From contig JBFSVS010000027.1 in assembly GCA_041263285.1 (NCBI GenBank), forward strand, positions 1 to 10,446: a DNA stretch of 10,446 nt, in the 5' to 3' direction. Source of the DNA: Acidiparvus fluvialis. Lineage in GTDB: Bacteria; Acidobacteriota; Holophagae; Holophagales; Holophagaceae. The notes beneath the pieces are model-generated. The model saw only the letters and a list, made by a program, of their open reading frames with translations. It made no database searches and had not been told where the DNA came from. This document shows positions 1 through 6,475 of the stretch, piece by piece; positions within the stretch are counted from its first letter, which is position 1; each line of letters opens with the position of its first letter. The translations under genes were made by a program, and so were the position numbers.

Positions 1-1
1 G

Positions 2-202
2 CTTGAGGCGGGGATGGTTCTGACCGTTGAACCCGGTATTTATATCCCTATCGGGTCCCCCGGGGTAGATGTTAAATGGCATGGGATTGGAATTCGTATC
101 GAGGATGATCTGCTGGTGACCCCCTCTGGGTACCGTAATCTTTCAGAAAAATTACCCCGAAGTCTTGAATCTATAGAAAACTTTCTTCAATCTAAAAAAT
201 AA
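2..202 (+). CDS. pepP: Xaa-Pro aminopeptidase (M24 family), C-terminal end only
   Basis: This is the last 66 residues of a metallopeptidase whose 5' part lies before the window. The frame is open from base 2 to the TAA at 200-202. The fragment begins LEAGMVLTVEPGIY, the hallmark block of M24 'pita-bread' aminopeptidases, and continues to HGIGIRIEDD. The Glu in TVEPG and the Glu in RIEDD (residues 10 and 34 of the fragment) correspond to the last two ligands of the di-metal centre. The family removes an N-terminal residue that precedes proline from peptides in the cytoplasm. Only 14 bases separate its stop from the next gene, so it probably heads or lies within the same operon as the Fur-family gene. 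The family assignment is firm; aminopeptidase P versus prolidase cannot be settled from this fragment, although the tail looks most like aminopeptidase P. Confidence 0.9.
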   Translation, partial: LEAGMVLTVEPGIYIPIGSPGVDVKWHGIGIRIEDDLLVTPSGYRNLSEKLPRSLESIENFLQSKK

Positions 203-216
203 ATGGATAATTTCTC

Positions 217-729
217 ATGTCATTAAAAACAAAGATTACTCAAGAGGACCGACAACAATCGTGGGCCAAGTTTGAATCTTTTCTCAAGGCACGCGGACTT
301 AAAGTAACGGGTCAGCGTCGGCTACTGCTTCAATTCTTACTCCAATTGAAGCATCATATTGATGCCGACTCCCTTCATCAGAGCCTTAAAAATAAGGATG
401 CGAGTATTTCGCGGGGGACGGTCTATCGCACTCTCGATTTATTAGTTCAGTGCGGACTGGTCAGAAAAAGCACTTTTGGTGAGGATCATGCTAATTATGA
501 AATCGTTCACCATGATGAGCATCATGATCATTTAATATGTATGGAATGTAAAAAAGTTATTGAATTTTATCGAGCAGATCTCGAGAAACTTCAGGATTCA
601 ATTTGCCAGCACTATAAATTTATTCCCATGCACCATAGTCATCAAATATTTGGTATTTGCAATCAGTGTCGATCAAAAGATTCGGATCAGATCAATCTTA
701 CTAAAAAAATCTCCCGTCTCAATGCCTAG
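217..729 (+). CDS. fur: Fur-family metal-responsive transcriptional repressor
   Basis: This 170-residue protein has the Fur layout. Residues about 18-86 form the winged-helix DNA-binding domain (LKARGLKVTGQRRLLLQFLL, then SRGTVYRTLDLLVQCGLV). Residues about 90-152 form the metal-binding dimerisation domain. Two CxxC pairs, C108/C111 (CMEC) and C148/C151 (CNQC), match the structural zinc site, and HHDEHHDH at 98-105 supplies sensory-site histidines. At the two positions where Bacillus PerR uses Asp to sense peroxide, this protein appears to have Glu (E95 in NYEI, E116 in VIEF). By that family knowledge it looks more like an iron- or zinc-sensing Fur than PerR. It is slightly longer than typical Fur (about 150) because of roughly 15 extra residues at each end. 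No strong SD precedes the ATG. Iron as the actual ligand is inference; a Zur role is the main alternative. Confidence 0.9.
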   Translation: MSLKTKITQEDRQQSWAKFESFLKARGLKVTGQRRLLLQFLLQLKHHIDADSLHQSLKNKDASISRGTVYRTLDLLVQCGLVRKSTFGEDHANYEIVHHDEHHDHLICMECKKVIEFYRADLEKLQDSICQHYKFIPMHHSHQIFGICNQCRSKDSDQINLTKKISRLNA

Positions 730-797
730 GGCATAAAGATCAAGCCACTTTTTTCACCCGGGCTGGAACTTCAATGCATTCGTTGTTATGCTGATCT
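730..797. other. Intergenic spacer between fur and add; nothing firm
   Basis: This 68-base gap contains a T6 run, a CCCGGG palindrome and a TATGCT hexamer near the add ATG. AGCC and GGCT flank the T-run, but the loop would be long and no T-tract follows the second arm, so I do not call a terminator. A TATGCT -10 box would imply a nearly leaderless add transcript, but no matching -35 is evident. The gap could equally be an ordinary intra-operon spacer. Confidence 0.4.
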
Positions 798-1865
798 ATG
801 GCACAGCTCACCCGAAATGACATCGAACGGCTCCCTAAAACCGACCTCCATGTTCACTTAGATGGGTCGTTAAGGCTTCAGACGATCCTAGATTTAGCCC
901 AAGAGCAGGGCATTGCTCTGCCCGGAACCACCCTAGCGACCTTGGCGCCCTATGTTCAAGTGGGAGACGACTGCAAGAGCCTGGTCGAGTATCTGAAAGC
1001 TTTTGATGTCACCTTGAAAGTCATGCAGACTGAGCAAGCTCTGTTTCGAACCGCTTTCGAACTTGCAGAAGATTCAGCTAAAGAAAACGTACGCTATTTA
1101 GAGGTCCGCTATTGCCCTATGCTGCATCAAGAAAAAGGACTTTCACTTACGACAATTGTACAAGCTGTGATTGATGGTCTTCGGGCAGCAGAAAAAAAAT
1201 ATCCTATCAAGACGGGAGTAATCATTTGCGGTATTAGACATATTTCTCCTGATGTTTCTTTGAAATTAGCTGACCTTGCGGTTGCATTTAAGAACAAGGG
1301 AGTTGTGGGATTTGATCTTGCCGGTGCTGAAGAAAATTTTCCAGCTAAAAAACATCGAGAGGCTTTTGGTCGTGTTTTACAAAATAATATTAATTGCACC
1401 CTGCATGCAGGTGAAGCCTATGGGCCTGAGAGTATCCACCAAGCGGTCCATGCTTGCGGTGCCCATCGCATCGGTCATGGGGTTCGTTTAGTTGAGGACG
1501 GTGATTTAATGAACTATATCAATGACCACCGTATTCCCATTGAGTGTTGCCCTTCATCGAATCTGCAAACGAAAGCCGTCAAGGAAGCCCGAAATCATCC
1601 CATTCGTTTATTTTTTGATCAAGGCCTTCGTGTCACCGTTAATACAGATAATCGATTAGTCACCAACACGACCATGACCGATGAACTCTACCTCCTCCAT
1701 AAAGAACTTAATTTCACGCTAGATGAAATGAAAGAACTAATCATCATGGGCTTCAAAAGTTCTTTTCTTCCTTATGATCAGAAGCGGCGAATGCTTGCGG
1801 ATATCGTGACTGAACTCAAAAACTTCAAACCGGATAGTTTGGAATCCATAAAAGAGCAGCTTTAA
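798..1865 (+). CDS. add: Adenosine deaminase
   Basis: This 355-residue zinc-dependent TIM-barrel hydrolase deaminates adenosine (and usually deoxyadenosine) to inosine in purine salvage. The catalytic signature is complete: H18 and H20 in TDLHVHLDGS, H203 and E206 in TLHAGE, H227 in HRIGHGV, and D284 in VNTDN. The substrate-loop block CPSSNLQT is at 251-258 and the family motif GFDLAGAE at 171-178. The length is usual for bacterial and eukaryotic ADA (about 330-360). The ATG follows a 68-base gap after fur and has no recognisable SD; the conserved N-terminal LPKTDLHVH block still supports this start. The stop TAA is followed after three bases by nrnA in the same frame. Some bacterial relatives also deaminate 5'-deoxyadenosine or methylthioadenosine, so the exact substrate range is not fixed by sequence. 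Confidence 0.95.
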   Translation: MAQLTRNDIERLPKTDLHVHLDGSLRLQTILDLAQEQGIALPGTTLATLAPYVQVGDDCKSLVEYLKAFDVTLKVMQTEQALFRTAFELAEDSAKENVRYLEVRYCPMLHQEKGLSLTTIVQAVIDGLRAAEKKYPIKTGVIICGIRHISPDVSLKLADLAVAFKNKGVVGFDLAGAEENFPAKKHREAFGRVLQNNINCTLHAGEAYGPESIHQAVHACGAHRIGHGVRLVEDGDLMNYINDHRIPIECCPSSNLQTKAVKEARNHPIRLFFDQGLRVTVNTDNRLVTNTTMTDELYLLHKELNFTLDEMKELIIMGFKSSFLPYDQKRRMLADIVTELKNFKPDSLESIKEQL

Positions 1866-1868
1866 TCT

Positions 1869-2855
1869 ATGAAGATCTCCGATCTCCATCAATTCTTACT
1901 GTCAAATGACAACTTTATTCTTACCACCCATGAAAATCCTGATGGCGATGGCTTAGGTTCGATGATCGCCCTAGGGCACTATCTGCGCTCTTTAGGGAAA
2001 AAAGTTAGACTCGTGGTGACTCCTTCTTTGGGAAATGCCCATAGTTGGATCGGTCAGGGTAATGCCGTAGAAGTCTATCGCCCTGAGGTGCATGCAGAGG
2101 TTTTCAATGGAGCGAAATGCTGGATCGTTATCGATGCATCCGATCCAAAAAGGCTTGGGGCCCTCTATCCTATCTTCCAATCTAGCCAAGCGATTAAAGC
2201 TTGTATTGATCATCATTTGAAGGAAGCCCCTCAGGGCTTTGATCAGGAATTCACCGATCCGCAAGCGAGTGCTTCCGCCCAGTTGGTCTTTAGATTGCTC
2301 CAGCAGGAATACCATGGATCGTGGGAGTTGATTGCCCCCGCTCTCTATACCGGTATCGTTGCAGATACAGGTAACTTTAGGTTTTCCAATGCCACCCCGG
2401 AGGTCCATGAGATGGCGGCTTTCTTGATTCAAGAAGGAGCGCAACCCCCTCAAACTTATCAGGCTCTGTACCATCAAGATTCATTACCTAAAGTCAAACT
2501 ATGGGCTCGATTACTTCAGAGTATGCAACTCTTAGATCAAGACCGTTTAGCGATCATCGAAGTACGACCCGAGGATTTCAAAATTACAAACTCATGCTAT
2601 GAGGACTTAGATGAACTGGTTCAACAACCTATGCGTATACCATCCGTAGAAGTCAGCGCACTTCTCACGGATCTAGGTGATGGTTGGACCAAAATATCCC
2701 TTCGAAGCCGAGAGCGCATCGATGTTCATGCAATATGCCAAAGCTTTAACGGGGGCGGTCATCGATTAGCATCCGGGGCTAAGATTAAAAAGCCCCTTGA
2801 TGAGATTCGTCGAGATATCACCTCTGATATTGCGACTCAACTCAATTATCATTAG
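1869..2855 (+). CDS. nrnA: DHH/DHHA1 phosphoesterase, NrnA-type oligoribonuclease/pAp phosphatase
   Basis: This 328-residue protein belongs to the DHH superfamily. The N-terminal DHH domain (about 1-190) shows the manganese-binding motifs in order: H21-x3-D25-x-D27 in THENPDGDGLG, D89 in VIDASD, D114-H115-H116 in CIDHH, and D166 in VADTGNFRF. The C-terminal DHHA1 domain ends with the substrate-binding block GGGHRLASG around 295-303. The length matches the NrnA family (about 310-340). Its known role is to degrade 2-5-nucleotide RNAs to mononucleotides and, in many members, to dephosphorylate 3'-phosphoadenosine-5'-phosphate in the cytoplasm. It starts three bases after add and is in the same frame, so the two are almost certainly cotranscribed. 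A cyclic-di-AMP or pApA phosphodiesterase is possible within the superfamily, but no PAS, GGDEF or membrane segments are present. Confidence 0.9.
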   Translation: MKISDLHQFLLSNDNFILTTHENPDGDGLGSMIALGHYLRSLGKKVRLVVTPSLGNAHSWIGQGNAVEVYRPEVHAEVFNGAKCWIVIDASDPKRLGALYPIFQSSQAIKACIDHHLKEAPQGFDQEFTDPQASASAQLVFRLLQQEYHGSWELIAPALYTGIVADTGNFRFSNATPEVHEMAAFLIQEGAQPPQTYQALYHQDSLPKVKLWARLLQSMQLLDQDRLAIIEVRPEDFKITNSCYEDLDELVQQPMRIPSVEVSALLTDLGDGWTKISLRSRERIDVHAICQSFNGGGHRLASGAKIKKPLDEIRRDITSDIATQLNYH

Positions 2856-2857
2856 AC

Positions 2858-2862
2858 GAGGA
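2858..2862 (+). promoter_or_regulatory. Shine-Dalgarno site supporting the ribA ATG at 2873
   Basis: GAGGA lies just after the nrnA stop. It is only one base from the GTG at 2864 but ten bases from the ATG at 2873. The spacing therefore favours the ATG as the true ribA start. Confidence 0.6.
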
Positions 2863-2872
2863 CGTGTCGATC

Positions 2873-3511
2873 ATGTCAATTAGACCTGAAGCACTTAAAA
2901 TCATACCCAGTGAGACGGTACCCTTTATCATCAAGACCAACGTGCCGACGCAGTCGGGTAATTTCACCGTCTATGCATTTTCTGAACATAAGACGTCGCA
3001 AGATCACCTCGCGATTGTTCATGGAGATATTGATGCACGACAAAGAATTCTAGTCCGCATCCACAGCGAGTGTTGGACGGGCGAAGTCCTAGGCAGTCTC
3101 CGTTGCGATTGTAGCCAACAACTTCAAATTGCCTTCAAATCTATCAGCGAAACAAATGGCATTGTTATTTATCTTCGCCAAGAGGGAAGAGGCATTGGTT
3201 TGGTAAATAAACTCAAGGCCTATGCCCTCCAAGAGCAAGGTCTAGATACCGTAGAAGCAAATTTAGCCATGGGTTTTCCCGATGACCTTCGCAATTATCA
3301 CGCGGCTGTTGAAATTCTTAAGTTCTTCGGTATTCAGCGAGTTTCGTTAATGACTAATAATCCCAAAAAAATACTTGCTCTAAAGGAATCGGGCATCGAT
3401 GTAGAGCGCATTCCCCATCAATCCAAGATAAGTCCAGAAAACCTTCAATATATGAGAGTGAAAGCGTCTAAAAGTGGTCATCTTCTCGATTTCATTGAGG
3501 ACGCTCGCTAA
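2873..3511 (+). CDS. ribA: GTP cyclohydrolase II (monofunctional)
   Basis: This enzyme opens the imidazole ring of GTP to give 2,5-diamino-6-ribosylamino-4(3H)-pyrimidinone 5'-phosphate, formate and pyrophosphate, the first step of riboflavin synthesis. The protein is 212 residues from the ATG at 2873; a GTG at 2864 would add three residues but has a poorly placed SD. The zinc ligands form the usual C-x10-C-x-C (C67, C78, C80) within RIHSECWTGEVLGSLRCDC. The GTP-binding block YLRQEGRGIGLVNKLKAYALQ follows, then the DTVEANLAMGF and LMTNNPKK blocks. There is no attached DHBP synthase (RibB) domain, so it resembles E. coli RibA (196 residues) rather than the RibBA fusion. Eight residues after a typical N-terminus the protein aligns throughout by eye. 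It ends convergently, overlapping the stop of the rlu gene on the other strand by four bases. Confidence 0.94.
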   Translation: MSIRPEALKIIPSETVPFIIKTNVPTQSGNFTVYAFSEHKTSQDHLAIVHGDIDARQRILVRIHSECWTGEVLGSLRCDCSQQLQIAFKSISETNGIVIYLRQEGRGIGLVNKLKAYALQEQGLDTVEANLAMGFPDDLRNYHAAVEILKFFGIQRVSLMTNNPKKILALKESGIDVERIPHQSKISPENLQYMRVKASKSGHLLDFIEDAR

Positions 3512-4275
3512 TTTAAATTTTTTAGAGCCCTTATTTCACCCGCTGTTAAAGGACGCCACTCTCCCGGTTTCAATCGATCATCCTTAATAGGTCCAAACTG
3601 AATCCGTTTAAGTTTGCTGACCGGATGTCCTACGGCTGCAAACATTCTCCTGATTTGTTGGTTCTTACCTTCCGTAAGAGTGACTCGCAGCCAGGGGTTC
3701 AGGGCCTTATCGAGTAGCTCAATTCGACAGGGTTTTAGCTTTCGGCCGTCTAGCCTAAATCCGCTACTTAATTCTTTAATTTGCTCAGGGGTTGGAGTGC
3801 GGTAGACCTTCACAACGTAAACCTTGGGGATTTCGTGATCCGGATCGGTTAATTGATAGGCAAGATCGCCGTCATTAGTCATTAATAGGAGCCCCTCGGA
3901 GTTGAAATCTAAACGTCCCACGGGATATACCCGTGCTTGAATTCCAGTAATCAGGGCTGCGACAGTCGGCTTTCCTTCGGGATCTTTAAGCGTGGTGACG
4001 TAACCTTTCGGCTTATTAAGAAGTAGGTAGACGTTTTTCTCTTTTTGAAGAGTTTGAAAATTTACGGTGATTTTATCTTTACCCAAAATCGCCTTAGTCC
4101 CTAGCGTGGTCACCGTCTTACCGTTCACTTGAACATGGCCTTCGAGGATCAAGGTCTCGGATGCGCGACGAGAGGCTATCCCCGATTGAGCCATGATTTT
4201 TTGTAAGCGTTCCGGTTGACCCGTTGAGGCGCCTTGGACCAATTTTTTGGAAGATCGTGAGGATCGAGAAGACAT
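3508..4275 (-). CDS. rluB: rRNA pseudouridine synthase, RluB/RsuA family
   Basis: This 255-residue enzyme isomerises a uridine in ribosomal RNA. An S4 RNA-binding domain occupies about residues 22-68 (ERLQKIMAQSGIASRRASE, HVQVNGKTV). The catalytic domain starts at LNKPKGYV (86-93), and the nucleophilic aspartate is D123 in VGRLDFNSEGLLLMTNDGDL. The closing RsuA-family block EGKNQQIRRMFAAVGHPV lies near 212-229. The length and the sequence after the Asp fit RluB (23S rRNA position 2605 in E. coli) best. RluE, RluF or RsuA specificity cannot be excluded. The first ten residues, MSSRSSRSSK, form a basic Ser/Arg repeat ahead of the S4 domain. Its start lies 24 bases after the pgsA stop, so the two form an operon. 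No clear SD is seen. The stop overlaps the ribA stop. Confidence 0.92.
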   Translation of the reverse strand: MSSRSSRSSKKLVQGASTGQPERLQKIMAQSGIASRRASETLILEGHVQVNGKTVTTLGTKAILGKDKITVNFQTLQKEKNVYLLLNKPKGYVTTLKDPEGKPTVAALITGIQARVYPVGRLDFNSEGLLLMTNDGDLAYQLTDPDHEIPKVYVVKVYRTPTPEQIKELSSGFRLDGRKLKPCRIELLDKALNPWLRVTLTEGKNQQIRRMFAAVGHPVSKLKRIQFGPIKDDRLKPGEWRPLTAGEIRALKNLN

Positions 4276-4299
4276 AGAGTCTTTCAGTAGGATGAAGTA

Positions 4300-4863
4300 T
4301 TAAGCAGGAGGTTGATGGTCACTCTCGAAAACTCTAAAAAAGTAATGTAGGCCTGAGATTAAAACAAAAATAGCGACCACGTAGAAAATTAAAAGATTTA
4401 AATCCTCAAACCAAGGGCGTGGGGTGACGGTATTGAGCAAGAGTCCAACGCTGATGGCTACAAATTCGACCCCGGTAGTAAATTTACCAAGAGAAGAAGG
4501 TGTTTTATTCAAATATTCTTCTTTCATGTAATACATCAAAGAGATGGTAGCGATAATGACATCACGACTGATGGATAGGATGGCGACCCAGACGGGAATC
4601 CGATAGCTAATTTCAAGAGTGCTTACCAGCGACATCAGAATAAAGGCCGTAAGCATCATCAGTTTGTCCGCGGCAGGATCTAGGATCGCTCCAACGCGAG
4701 ACCGTTGATTGAAACGCCGTGCAATCCAGCCATCCAAGAGATCCGTCAGGCCTGCACCAATAAAAATAAACAAAGCGGGCCCTAGGCGCCCATACCAGAG
4801 TGAAATGGCAAAGAAGGGAATCGCCACGACCCGTAATAGAGTAATAAAATTAGGAAGGTTCAT
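4300..4863 (-). CDS. pgsA: CDP-diacylglycerol-glycerol-3-phosphate 3-phosphatidyltransferase
   Basis: This 187-residue integral membrane enzyme makes phosphatidylglycerol phosphate from CDP-diacylglycerol and glycerol-3-phosphate, the committed step toward phosphatidylglycerol and cardiolipin. The complete CDP-alcohol phosphatidyltransferase signature D-x2-D-G-x2-A-R-x8-G-x3-D-x3-D is present: D41, D44, G45, A48, R49, G58, D62, D66. About six hydrophobic stretches are visible (near residues 4-24, 27-42, 66-88, 92-114, 126-147 and 153-173). Both the length and the N-terminal NLPNFITLLRVVAIP block are typical of PgsA rather than phosphatidylserine synthase. A well-placed SD supports the ATG. 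The gene faces away from the small ORF/miaB block across an 81-base spacer and is followed by rluB. Confidence 0.93.
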   Translation of the reverse strand: MNLPNFITLLRVVAIPFFAISLWYGRLGPALFIFIGAGLTDLLDGWIARRFNQRSRVGAILDPAADKLMMLTAFILMSLVSTLEISYRIPVWVAILSISRDVIIATISLMYYMKEEYLNKTPSSLGKFTTGVEFVAISVGLLLNTVTPRPWFEDLNLLIFYVVAIFVLISGLHYFFRVFESDHQPPA

Positions 4864-4944
4864 ATCGCGCCACCTCTAATTTTAGCCCTTCAGAGCACAA
4901 ATCTCTCCTGATAACTTACGAACGCCGGTCGGCCTGCATTAAAC
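4864..4944. promoter_or_regulatory. Divergent intergenic spacer between pgsA and the small ORF/miaB block
   Basis: This 81-base region must hold the promoter(s) for the minus-strand pgsA-rluB pair and the plus-strand miaB block. I could not find a convincing -35/-10 pair on either strand. A TAAAAT hexamer on the minus strand lies too close to the pgsA SD to be a -10 box. A short interrupted inverted repeat, GCCG-GT-CGGC, lies at 4924-4933. The call rests on gene orientation only. Confidence 0.4.
4871..4876 (-). promoter_or_regulatory. Shine-Dalgarno site of pgsA
   Basis: Read on the minus strand this is GAGGTG, seven bases before the pgsA ATG. It is one of the few strong SD signals in the window and fixes the start. 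Confidence 0.65.
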
Positions 4945-5172
4945 TTGAGTACGGGGTTAACTTTGTATTGGATTCTATGCACGGCCGCTTTGTTTTGGGT
5001 GGTGAGAAACCGTAAGGGGATTTGGAAGGGGCTTCAGTCGTCTGAGGGTACCTCGATTCCCTCATGCAGTTTTGAGTCAGAGCCCATGAGGCAGGAAGAA
5101 CTCGCCGAAATCAAGGCTTATTTCGAATCTAAGATTTCATCAAGGTCTTCCGGGAGCACGACCCATGAGTAA
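4945..5172 (+). CDS. Hypothetical small single-pass membrane protein upstream of miaB
   Basis: This is a possible 75-residue protein that I do not recognise. Residues about 5-20 (LTLYWILCTAALFWVV) form one hydrophobic segment long enough to span the membrane. They are followed by the basic stretch RNRKGIWKG, which predicts the C-terminus in the cytoplasm. A Ser-rich linker follows, then a charged helix-like segment (RQEELAEIKAYFESKI, about 49-64). The first possible start is the TTG at 4945, with no SD; a TTG at 4963 is an alternative, and the first in-frame ATG (5086) would remove the membrane segment. The reading frame is open from 4915 and fills the gap between pgsA and miaB. It overlaps the miaB start by eight bases, and the miaB SD lies inside it, which fits translational coupling. 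The orderly membrane/linker/helix layout favours a real gene, but start and function are unknown. Confidence 0.5.
   Translation: MSTGLTLYWILCTAALFWVVRNRKGIWKGLQSSEGTSIPSCSFESEPMRQEELAEIKAYFESKISSRSSGSTTHE
5152..5156 (+). promoter_or_regulatory. Shine-Dalgarno site of miaB
   Basis: GGGAG lies eight bases before the miaB ATG at 5165 and within the 3' end of the preceding small ORF. It supports the chosen miaB start. Confidence 0.6.
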
Positions 5173-6475
5173 AAAATTCTTTATTCAGACATGGGGCTGT
5201 CAAATGAATGACCATGATGGAGAAAAATTAACCGGACTCATGCTCCGAGACGGATATGAAGAGGTTAAATCAAGTAAGGAAGCCGATATTGTTCTCTTAA
5301 ATACCTGCTCGATTCGAGAAAAAGCAGTCCACAAAGTATTTTCTGAACTAGGAAGATTAAAAAAAGAAAAATTACAGCGACCGCTCACGATTGGTATCAC
5401 AGGATGTTTAGCCCAACAAGAACAGGCTCATCTGTTTACTCGCGCTCCTCAGATTGATTTTGTTTTGGGTACGATGGCCCTTGATAAACTACCCGAAGTT
5501 TTGACTCAGGCACAAATCAATGGTGAAAAATCAATCAACGTCGGAGATTACCCCGATAATCACCTCTTTCCCACCGAAATTGCTAAACGAAAGCCGACGG
5601 CGAAAGCCCTGGTGACGATCATTGAGGGCTGCAATCATGCATGCACCTATTGCATTGTCCCCCGTACTCGAGGCGTTGAGAGAAGTCGACCTTTCCAATC
5701 CATCCTCGATGAAGTGAAGCGTCTAGTTGATGAAGGCTATCGGGAGATTGAACTCTTAGGGCAAAATGTAAACTCATTTCAGGGGGGATGCAACTTCACT
5801 GAATTACTTCGAAAAGTAAGTGCCGTAGAGGGCCTCGAATGGCTTCGCTTCACCACCTCGCATCCGATGAATTTTACGAAAGAACTCGCTTTTGAAATCG
5901 TGTCTAACCCTAAAATTGCTCCCTTTCTGCATTTGCCAGTTCAGAGTGGGTCGAATGCTGTTCTCAAAAGAATGCTCCGGGAATATACCATTGAAGAGTA
6001 TCTTGAGCGCTTAGCGTATCTTGGCTCTGGCCGTTCCCAACTCTGTCTCTCTACCGATTTTATCGTTGGATTTCCCGGAGAATCCGAGCAAGACTTCCAA
6101 AAGACCCTTGATTTACTAGATGAAGTTCGCTTCGAAACGTCCTTCTCTTTTATTTATTCGCTCCGACCCGGTACATCTGCGGTCCGTCTTAAAGATGACT
6201 TGCCGGCCGAGGTCAAACAAGAACGGCTCCTACGGCTGCAGTCGCGCCAAGCTCATTGGACCCTTTTGGATAATCAAAAGATGATTGGAAAAATAGTGAA
6301 TGCGCGTATTGAAAATCCTATTTTGAACGACCAGGGATTCTGGATTGCGCGAACAGGAAGTTCCAAAACAGTTCATCTTCAAGGAAAGGCAGGTCGAGGC
6401 CCCGAAATGGGTCAACTCATCACAGCGCAAATTAGTGGAGCGAGCCCCCATTTCTTAGCGGCGGAACTGATCTAA
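5165..6475 (+). CDS. miaB: tRNA-2-methylthio-N6-dimethylallyladenosine synthase
   Basis: This 436-residue radical-SAM methylthiotransferase adds the 2-methylthio group to i6A at position 37 of tRNAs reading UNN codons. The N-terminal domain carries the three cysteines of the auxiliary 4Fe-4S cluster (C12 in TWGCQMND, C48 in LNTCSIREKA, C81 in TGCLAQQE). The radical-SAM cluster motif CxxxCxxC is C156/C160/C163 in EGCNHACTYCIVPRTRG. The family blocks LLGQNVNS, LHLPVQSGS and TDFIVGFPGE follow, and residues about 372-436 form the TRAM RNA-binding domain. The YCIVPRTRG block and the length fit MiaB rather than MtaB or RimO. Its substrate depends on MiaA, which is not in this window. It is probably cotranscribed with the small membrane ORF. 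Its TAA overlaps the stop of the convergent SRPBCC gene by four bases. Confidence 0.95.
   Translation: MSKKFFIQTWGCQMNDHDGEKLTGLMLRDGYEEVKSSKEADIVLLNTCSIREKAVHKVFSELGRLKKEKLQRPLTIGITGCLAQQEQAHLFTRAPQIDFVLGTMALDKLPEVLTQAQINGEKSINVGDYPDNHLFPTEIAKRKPTAKALVTIIEGCNHACTYCIVPRTRGVERSRPFQSILDEVKRLVDEGYREIELLGQNVNSFQGGCNFTELLRKVSAVEGLEWLRFTTSHPMNFTKELAFEIVSNPKIAPFLHLPVQSGSNAVLKRMLREYTIEEYLERLAYLGSGRSQLCLSTDFIVGFPGESEQDFQKTLDLLDEVRFETSFSFIYSLRPGTSAVRLKDDLPAEVKQERLLRLQSRQAHWTLLDNQKMIGKIVNARIENPILNDQGFWIARTGSSKTVHLQGKAGRGPEMGQLITAQISGASPHFLAAELI

Noticed and set aside
1127..1399. 90-codon minus-strand open frame inside add
   Set aside because: The overlapping plus-strand protein has complete adenosine deaminase motifs; the antisense frame looks random.
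1992..2477. 161-codon minus-strand open frame
   Set aside because: It lies wholly inside nrnA, whose DHH motifs are intact. The antisense product shows no recognisable domain, so it is a shadow of the real frame.
3511..3523. AT-rich ATTTAAAT followed by a T-run after ribA, possible terminator
   Set aside because: No GC-rich hairpin precedes the T-run, and the stretch encodes the last residues of rluB on the other strand.
4989..5469. 12-base direct repeat TTTGTTTTGGGT at 4989-5000 and 5458-5469
   Set aside because: Both copies lie in coding sequence in unrelated contexts. A single short repeat of this kind is expected by chance in 10 kb.
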